DNA from: Betaproteobacteria bacterium
Lineage (GTDB): Bacteria; Pseudomonadota; Gammaproteobacteria; Burkholderiales; Burkholderiaceae_E
Reading direction: 5' to 3'
Length of the DNA: 63,789 bases
Assembly: GCA_018970865.1 (NCBI GenBank)
Contig: JAGWVN010000008.1
Location: forward strand, 1 to 63,789
Part shown: positions 56,728 to 63,789 of the stretch, one piece after another
Position numbering within the stretch: the stretch's first letter is position 1
Layout: every line of letters starts with the position of its first letter
Notes under the pieces: generated by a model
Told to the model about the DNA's origin: nothing
Database searches by the model: none
Seen by the model: only the letters and a program-made list of their open reading frames with translations
Program-made: the position numbers and the translations under genes

Positions 56728-58335
56728 TCAGATGCGGAACACGCCGAAGCGGGTTTCGGGAATGGGTGCGTTCAGCGCGGCCGACAGGCCCAGGCCGAGC
56801 ACCCGGCGGGTGTCGGCCGGGTCGATGATGCCGTCGTCCCACAGCCGCGCGGTGGCGTAGTAGGGATGGCCCTGCGCCTCGTACTGGGCGCGGATCGGCG
56901 CCTTGAAGGCTTCCTCCTCGTCGGCGCCCCACTGGCCGCCGCGGCCCTCGATGCCGTCGCGCCGCACGGTGGCCAGCACCGCGGCGGCCTGTTCGCCACC
57001 CATCACGCTGATGCGGGCGTTGGGCCACATCCAGAGGAAGCGCGGCGAGTAGGCCCGGCCGCACATGCCGTAGTTGCCCGCGCCGAAGCTGCCGCCGATG
57101 ATCACCGTGAACTTGGGCACCTGCGCGCAGGCCACCGCGGTGACCATCTTGGCGCCGTGCCGGGCGATGCCCTCGTTCTCGTACTTGCGGCCGACCATGA
57201 AGCCGGTGATGTTCTGCAGGAACACCAGCGGGATCCGGCGCTGGCAGCACAGCTCGATGAAGTGCGCGCCCTTGGCCGCCGACTCGGAGAACAGGATGCC
57301 GTTGTTCGCGACGATGCCCACCGGCATGCCGTGGATGTGGGCGAAGCCGGTGACCAGGGTGGCACCGAAGCGCGCCTTGAACTCGTCGAACTCGGAGCCG
57401 TCGACCACCCGGGCGATCACTTCGCGCACATCCCAGGGCTTGCGGGTGTCGGTGGGGATCAGGCCGTGCAGCTCGGCCGGATCGTAGGCCGGCGGGCGCG
57501 GCTCGCGAAGCGCCAGCGGCGCGGGCTTGCGGTGGTTCAGATGCCCGACGATGCGCCGCGCGATCGACAGCGCGTGCGTATCGTCGGCAGCGAGGTGATC
57601 GGCCACGCCCGAAAGCCGCGTGTGCACATCGCCGCCGCCGAGGTCTTCGGCGCTCACCACCTCGCCGGTGGCGGCCTTCACCAGCGGCGGGCCACCCAGG
57701 AAGATGGTGCCCTGGTTGCGCACGATGATGGTCTCGTCGCTCATCGCCGGCACATAGGCGCCGCCGGCGGTGCACGAGCCCATGACCACCGCGATCTGCG
57801 GCACCCCCATGGCGCTGAGGTTGGCCTGGTTGTAGAAGATGCGGCCGAAGTGCTCGCGGTCGGGGAAGACCTCGTCCTGGTTGGGCAGGTTGGCGCCGCC
57901 GGAATCGACCAGATACAGGCAGGGCAGGCGGTTCTCGCGCGCCACCTCCTGCGCCCGCAGGTGCTTCTTGACCGTGATCGGGAAGTAGGTGCCGCCCTTG
58001 ACCGTGGCATCGTTGCAGACGATCACGCACTCCACGCCGTTCACCCGGCCGATGCCGGTGATGATGCCGCCGCAGGGCGCGTCGCCGTCGTGCATGCCGT
58101 GGCCGGCCATCGGCGAGAGCTCGAGGAAGGGCGTGCCGGGATCGAGCAGGGCCTGCACCCGGTCGCGCGGCAGCAGCTTGCCACGCGCGGTATGGCGGGC
58201 CCGCGCGGTCTCGCCGCCGCCGGCGGCGTGCAGGGCCATCTGGGCGTGGAGGTCGCCGATCTGCAGGCGCATGGCCTGCTCGTTGGCGCGGAACTGCGGG
58301 TCTCGGGGGTTGAGTCGGGATTCCAGCGGTTTCAA
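56728..58335 (-). CDS. liuB: Methylcrotonyl-CoA carboxylase, carboxyltransferase beta subunit
   Basis: This 535-aa protein transfers carboxyl from carboxybiotin to methylcrotonyl-CoA. [72 protein letters not shown] and [38 protein letters not shown] are typical. The start is set at TTG 58335. The frame is conserved from [11 protein letters not shown] onward, GAGGAG lies upstream, and no ATG or GTG precedes it. TTG overlaps the TetR stop (TTGA), implying coupled translation. Confidence 0.93.
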   Translation of the reverse strand: MKPLESRLNPRDPQFRANEQAMRLQIGDLHAQMALHAAGGGETARARHTARGKLLPRDRVQALLDPGTPFLELSPMAGHGMHDGDAPCGGIITGIGRVNGVECVIVCNDATVKGGTYFPITVKKHLRAQEVARENRLPCLYLVDSGGANLPNQDEVFPDREHFGRIFYNQANLSAMGVPQIAVVMGSCTAGGAYVPAMSDETIIVRNQGTIFLGGPPLVKAATGEVVSAEDLGGGDVHTRLSGVADHLAADDTHALSIARRIVGHLNHRKPAPLALREPRPPAYDPAELHGLIPTDTRKPWDVREVIARVVDGSEFDEFKARFGATLVTGFAHIHGMPVGIVANNGILFSESAAKGAHFIELCCQRRIPLVFLQNITGFMVGRKYENEGIARHGAKMVTAVACAQVPKFTVIIGGSFGAGNYGMCGRAYSPRFLWMWPNARISVMGGEQAAAVLATVRRDGIEGRGGQWGADEEEAFKAPIRAQYEAQGHPYYATARLWDDGIIDPADTRRVLGLGLSAALNAPIPETRFGVFRI

Positions 58336-58955
58336 GTCAGGGTCTCCTCGGGGAGGGGATGGGGCTGCAGCCCCACGCACTGCATGACCATCAGGGTGTG
58401 CACATCGATGAGTTCGCGCTGCCCGAGCCGGCCGCCCTCGCGGTACCAGCTGCCCACGCCGGTGAGCATGGCCAGGATGGCGAATGCCGCCACCCGCGCG
58501 TCGGGCAGCCGGAAGCGCCCGGCGCGGATGCCGGCGCCGAGAATGCCGCTCAGGATGTCCTCGTAGCGGCGGCGCAGCGCCACCACCCGCCGGTAGTCGG
58601 CCGGGGCCAGGCTGCGCAGCTCCATGTTGGCCACGAACACCTCCTTGCGCCGCAGGGTGTGGAAGCGGATGTGGAAGGCGATGAAGGCGCGCAGCAGCGC
58701 CACCGGGTCGTCGGTGGCCGGGCGTTCGGCCTGCCAGTGGCCGAGCAGGAAGTCGAGATGACCCACCTGCAGATCGACCAGCAGCGCGGCCTTGCTCGGG
58801 AAGTAGCGGTAGAGCGCGCCGGGCTGGATGCCCACCTGCGCCGCGATCTGCCGCATGGTGGTGGCCTCGAAGCCGCGCGCCGCGATCAGGCCCACCGCGG
58901 CCTGACGGATGGCTTCTTCGGTGCGGCTGCCTTCGGAACCGGTGGTGCGGGCCAT
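58332..58955 (-). CDS. TetR-family regulator, LiuQ-like
   Basis: This 207-aa protein has an N-terminal helix-turn-helix ([31 protein letters not shown]) and a variable helical ligand-binding domain. Placed at the head of liuBCD and coupled to liuB, it is the likely repressor of branched-chain acyl-CoA breakdown. TetR-type LiuQ regulators do this in betaproteobacteria. ATG 58955 is preferred; an in-frame start at 58991 would add 12 residues. An AT-rich sequence at 58974-58994 lies across the promoter area, but I cannot show an operator. Confidence 0.85.
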   Translation of the reverse strand: MARTTGSEGSRTEEAIRQAAVGLIAARGFEATTMRQIAAQVGIQPGALYRYFPSKAALLVDLQVGHLDFLLGHWQAERPATDDPVALLRAFIAFHIRFHTLRRKEVFVANMELRSLAPADYRRVVALRRRYEDILSGILGAGIRAGRFRLPDARVAAFAILAMLTGVGSWYREGGRLGQRELIDVHTLMVMQCVGLQPHPLPEETLT

Positions 58956-59136
58956 GGCGCGATGGTAGCAGGGAATTGAACGGTTGATCATTTAATGCCG
59001 CTCGCGTCGCCGGCGGGCGTTTCGCGCCGCCGCGCCGGCGCTTCGTCGCATCGCCGCGGCGCTCGCCGGCGCGGCCGCGACACTGGCGGCTCCCGTCACC
59101 CGTTCGCCGGCCAGGCCGGCTCCGAGGAGCTCCGCG

Positions 59137-59649
59137 ATGCCTTCCCCGAATCCCCCCTTCCTGGCCGAGGCCGTCAGCCGCGCTGCGGCGCGCACCGGCG
59201 TCACCGGCCGTCGGTCCCTGCCTTCCCGCGCGGCGGCCCTGAAGCTTGCCCTCGCCCTGCTCGCGGCCGGTGGCAGCGCCTCGGCGGCCAGCGCCGCCGG
59301 GCTCGAACTGGAGGTGGCCGGCATCACCTCGGCCGAGGGCCGGCTGATGGTGGCGGTGTTTCCGAGCGAGGAACGCTTCCGCGTCAATCCGGTCGAGACG
59401 CGCGTCCTCGACGCCAGGCCGGGCAGCGTGCGGGTGCGCTTCCCGGGCCTGCCCGCCGGTCGCTATGCGGTCGCGGTCTTCCACGACCGCAACGGCAATG
59501 GGGTGCTCGACACGAACCTGCTCGGCATCCCGAGCGAGCCGGCGGCGTTCTCCGGCGAGCCGGCCCGGATGGGTCCGTCATCGTGGGCGCAGGCGAGCTT
59601 CCCCCTGCCCGACACCGGCGCGAGCGTGCTCGTGCGCCTGCCGAAGTGA
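59137..59649 (+). CDS. DUF2141 family secreted protein
   Basis: This 170-aa protein has a basic, long signal-like N-terminus ([23 protein letters not shown]) followed by one DUF2141 domain. The domain shows [57 protein letters not shown] and a terminal beta part. DNNxNG-type acidic loops suggest calcium binding. Function unknown, periplasmic or outer. It is followed 7 bp later by the carotenoid-oxygenase gene, and the pairing suggests a shared role. Confidence 0.88.
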   Translation: MPSPNPPFLAEAVSRAAARTGVTGRRSLPSRAAALKLALALLAAGGSASAASAAGLELEVAGITSAEGRLMVAVFPSEERFRVNPVETRVLDARPGSVRVRFPGLPAGRYAVAVFHDRNGNGVLDTNLLGIPSEPAAFSGEPARMGPSSWAQASFPLPDTGASVLVRLPK

Positions 59650-59656
59650 GGCCGCG

Positions 59657-61186
59657 ATGAACCGTCGTGATTTCCATCGCCTGAGCGCCCGTGGGGCGGC
59701 TCTCGGACTGCCGTTGACCGGTGCGATCGGCTCGGCGCTCGTCCCGTCGGCGGCATCGGCCGCCACCGCGCCCCCGGCCACCGCGACCTCGTCCGCCAAT
59801 GCCCTCTGGGCGCAGGCCTACGATGCGGTTCCCGAAGTCTGGACGCCGCTGCGGGTGGCCTTCGATCGCCCGCTGCCCGAAGCCCTGAGTGGCACGATCT
59901 GGCGCAACGGCCCGGCGCGCATGCGTCGCGGCGATACCCGCTACACCCACTGGTTCGATGGCGACGGCATGGTCCACTCGTTCCGTCTGCGGGGTGACGC
60001 GGTGGTGCACGCCGGGAAAATGATCCGCACCGACAAGTACCGCGCCGACGAGGCGGCCGGCCGCTTCCTGCGCGACGGCTTCGGCACCGCCGTGCCGGGC
60101 TCACAACCCTTTGCCAGGCCCGACGAGGCCAATGTGGGCAACATCTCGGTGCTGCCGCTCGGGCGCGAGCTGCTCGCGCTCTGGGAGGCGGGCTCGCCCT
60201 GGCGCGTCGATCCGGACAGCCTCGACACCCTCGGGCGCAAGGTGTGGTCGCCCGCTTCCGACGGGCTGCCCTTCTCGGCCCACCCGCGCATCGAGACCGA
60301 CGGCTCGGTGTGGAGCTTCGGCTACCTCACCGGCAGCAGCAGGCTCGCGTTGTGGCGCCTGCGGCCCGATGGCAGTCTGGCAACGCTGCGGGTGATCGAC
60401 GCACCCAACACCGACATGGTCCATGACTTCGCGATCACCGACCGGCACCTGGTGTTCCTGCTGATGCCCCTGCGGCTCGATCCGCAGGCTCCGCGCAATG
60501 CGGCCTTCATCGACCGCCTGCGCTGGCGTGACGGCGAGCCCTCGGTGATGCTGCTGGTCGACAAGGACACGCTGACGGTGAGCCATCGCGCCGAGCTGCC
60601 GGCCCATGCCTTCTTCCATCTCGGCAACGCCTGGCGCGAGGCCGACACCGTGACGCTGCAGGTGATGAGCCTGGGCGGCATGGCCTCGACCATGACCGCG
60701 ATCCGAGCCGCGATGGCGGGTCAACCCGCCGAGGGGCTGGGCTCGGCAATGCTCGAGGTCCGCATGGGCCTCAATGACCGTCGGGTGCGGGTGGAGCGCA
60801 CCCCGATGCGCGACGCGGAATTCCCGGTCTGGGACGCCCGCCGCACCGGCCAGCCCACCCGCCATCTGATGGCGCTGGCCGCCGCCGAAAGCCTGCCCGC
60901 GGGCGGCTTCGGGTTCAACGCGGTCCGCCGCTTCGATCGGGTGAGCGGCCAGGTCAGCGGCTTCGATCTCGGCGCCGGCATGCTGGCCGACGAGCACCTG
61001 TTCGTGCCGCAGCCCGGCGGCGGTGAAGGCGAGGGCTGGCTGATCGGCACCGCCCATGACCGCCAGGCGGAGCGCACCGTGCTGTCGGTGTATCGCGCCC
61101 AGGCGCTGGGCGACGGGCCGGTGAGTCAGGCGGTGATTCCCCGGCGCCTGCCGCCGGGGCTGCACGGGCGGTTTCAGGCGGTGTGA
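59657..61186 (+). CDS. Carotenoid-cleavage-type oxygenase with Tat signal
   Basis: This 509-aa seven-bladed-propeller enzyme starts with a Tat motif (RRDFHRLSARGAALGLPL) and a hydrophobic segment, so it is exported folded to the periplasm. Four histidines that could bind the non-heme iron are visible in SAHPRIE, VHDFAITD, HAFFHLGNAW and GTAHDRQ. The substrate gate region TIWRNGPARMRRGDTRYTHWFDGDGMVHSF matches the family. It would split C=C bonds of carotenoids, stilbenes or lignin-type phenolics with O2. Export is unusual for classical carotenoid enzymes and points to an extracellular or periplasmic substrate. It is 7 bp after the DUF2141 gene. Confidence 0.9.
   Translation: MNRRDFHRLSARGAALGLPLTGAIGSALVPSAASAATAPPATATSSANALWAQAYDAVPEVWTPLRVAFDRPLPEALSGTIWRNGPARMRRGDTRYTHWFDGDGMVHSFRLRGDAVVHAGKMIRTDKYRADEAAGRFLRDGFGTAVPGSQPFARPDEANVGNISVLPLGRELLALWEAGSPWRVDPDSLDTLGRKVWSPASDGLPFSAHPRIETDGSVWSFGYLTGSSRLALWRLRPDGSLATLRVIDAPNTDMVHDFAITDRHLVFLLMPLRLDPQAPRNAAFIDRLRWRDGEPSVMLLVDKDTLTVSHRAELPAHAFFHLGNAWREADTVTLQVMSLGGMASTMTAIRAAMAGQPAEGLGSAMLEVRMGLNDRRVRVERTPMRDAEFPVWDARRTGQPTRHLMALAAAESLPAGGFGFNAVRRFDRVSGQVSGFDLGAGMLADEHLFVPQPGGGEGEGWLIGTAHDRQAERTVLSVYRAQALGDGPVSQAVIPRRLPPGLHGRFQAV

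Positions 61187-63789
<2,603 letters not shown>

Noticed and set aside
58974-58994. AT-rich TTGAACGG...ATTTAA segment before the TetR gene as an operator
   Set aside because: The arms do not form a convincing inverted repeat, so it is not listed as a site.

Overview
This window is high-GC DNA with dense, closely packed genes. It most resembles a chromosome segment from a Burkholderiales-type betaproteobacterium. The evidence is short two-domain flagellins beside fliD-fliS-fliT, two orphan Bug/TctC-type periplasmic binding proteins, a TetR-controlled leucine/isovalerate (liu) cluster, a fused isobutyryl-CoA mutase (IcmF), and many CoA-dependent catabolic genes. I see no rRNA, tRNA, CRISPR array, intact insertion sequence or phage module. 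The placement rests on gene content read by eye; no search was run.

Layout. 1-4894 (minus strand) is a flagellar filament block: two flagellin paralogues, the filament cap (fliD), the chaperones fliS and fliT, and the start of a YcgR-like flagellar brake gene cut by the left edge. 5114-6988 holds an alpha-carbonic anhydrase and yaeQ. 7061-19437 is a catabolic region: an AlkJ-like GMC alcohol dehydrogenase, an HSL-type esterase, a 3-hydroxyisobutyrate-dehydrogenase-like enzyme, an enoyl-CoA hydratase, a metallo-beta-lactamase-fold hydrolase, an AidB-like acyl-CoA dehydrogenase, two family III CoA-transferases, two Bug proteins and a VOC protein. 19482-20444 is a secreted protein with a degenerate PEP-CTERM-like tail.

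20828-24787 is a probable operon of tautomerase without Pro-1, cis-CaaD-like tautomerase, luciferase-like monooxygenase, enoyl-CoA hydratase and CYP153-type P450. It sits behind a perfect palindrome that looks like an operator. An SDR and a Rieske oxygenase gene lie convergent to it. 26944-41703 contains an M16 peptidase, small hypothetical proteins, a lipid kinase, formate-tetrahydrofolate ligase next to IcmF, a 3-hydroxyacyl-CoA dehydrogenase, a phenylacetate-CoA-ligase-like enzyme, a single reading frame joining a peptide-deformylase domain to a PLP-dependent dehydratase domain, an old-yellow-enzyme reductase, a TauE/SafE exporter and a GNAT acetyltransferase. 42589-45702 encodes a sugar-type ABC importer (binding protein and two permeases) without an ATPase. 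45860-58955 is a long minus-strand run led by a TetR regulator and liuB-liuC-liuD, with HMG-CoA lyase, GhrA, a serine hydrolase, an acyl-CoA thioesterase, an MDR reductase and a second old-yellow enzyme.

The right end carries a DUF2141 protein, a Tat-exported carotenoid-cleavage-type oxygenase, a decayed gene remnant, and katG cut by the right edge. katG is preceded by an OxyR-like site and a 24-codon ORF with a strong ribosome-binding site. Its base composition is visibly lower in GC than its neighbours.

Together the genes suggest a motile generalist that oxidises alkyl and branched-chain compounds (P450 or Rieske oxygenase, then alcohol dehydrogenase, then CoA activation, then beta-oxidation or the liu route). 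The most unusual items are the deformylase-dehydratase fusion, the tautomerase pair with its palindromic operator region, the IcmF/formate-THF-ligase pairing, and the short ORF ahead of katG.
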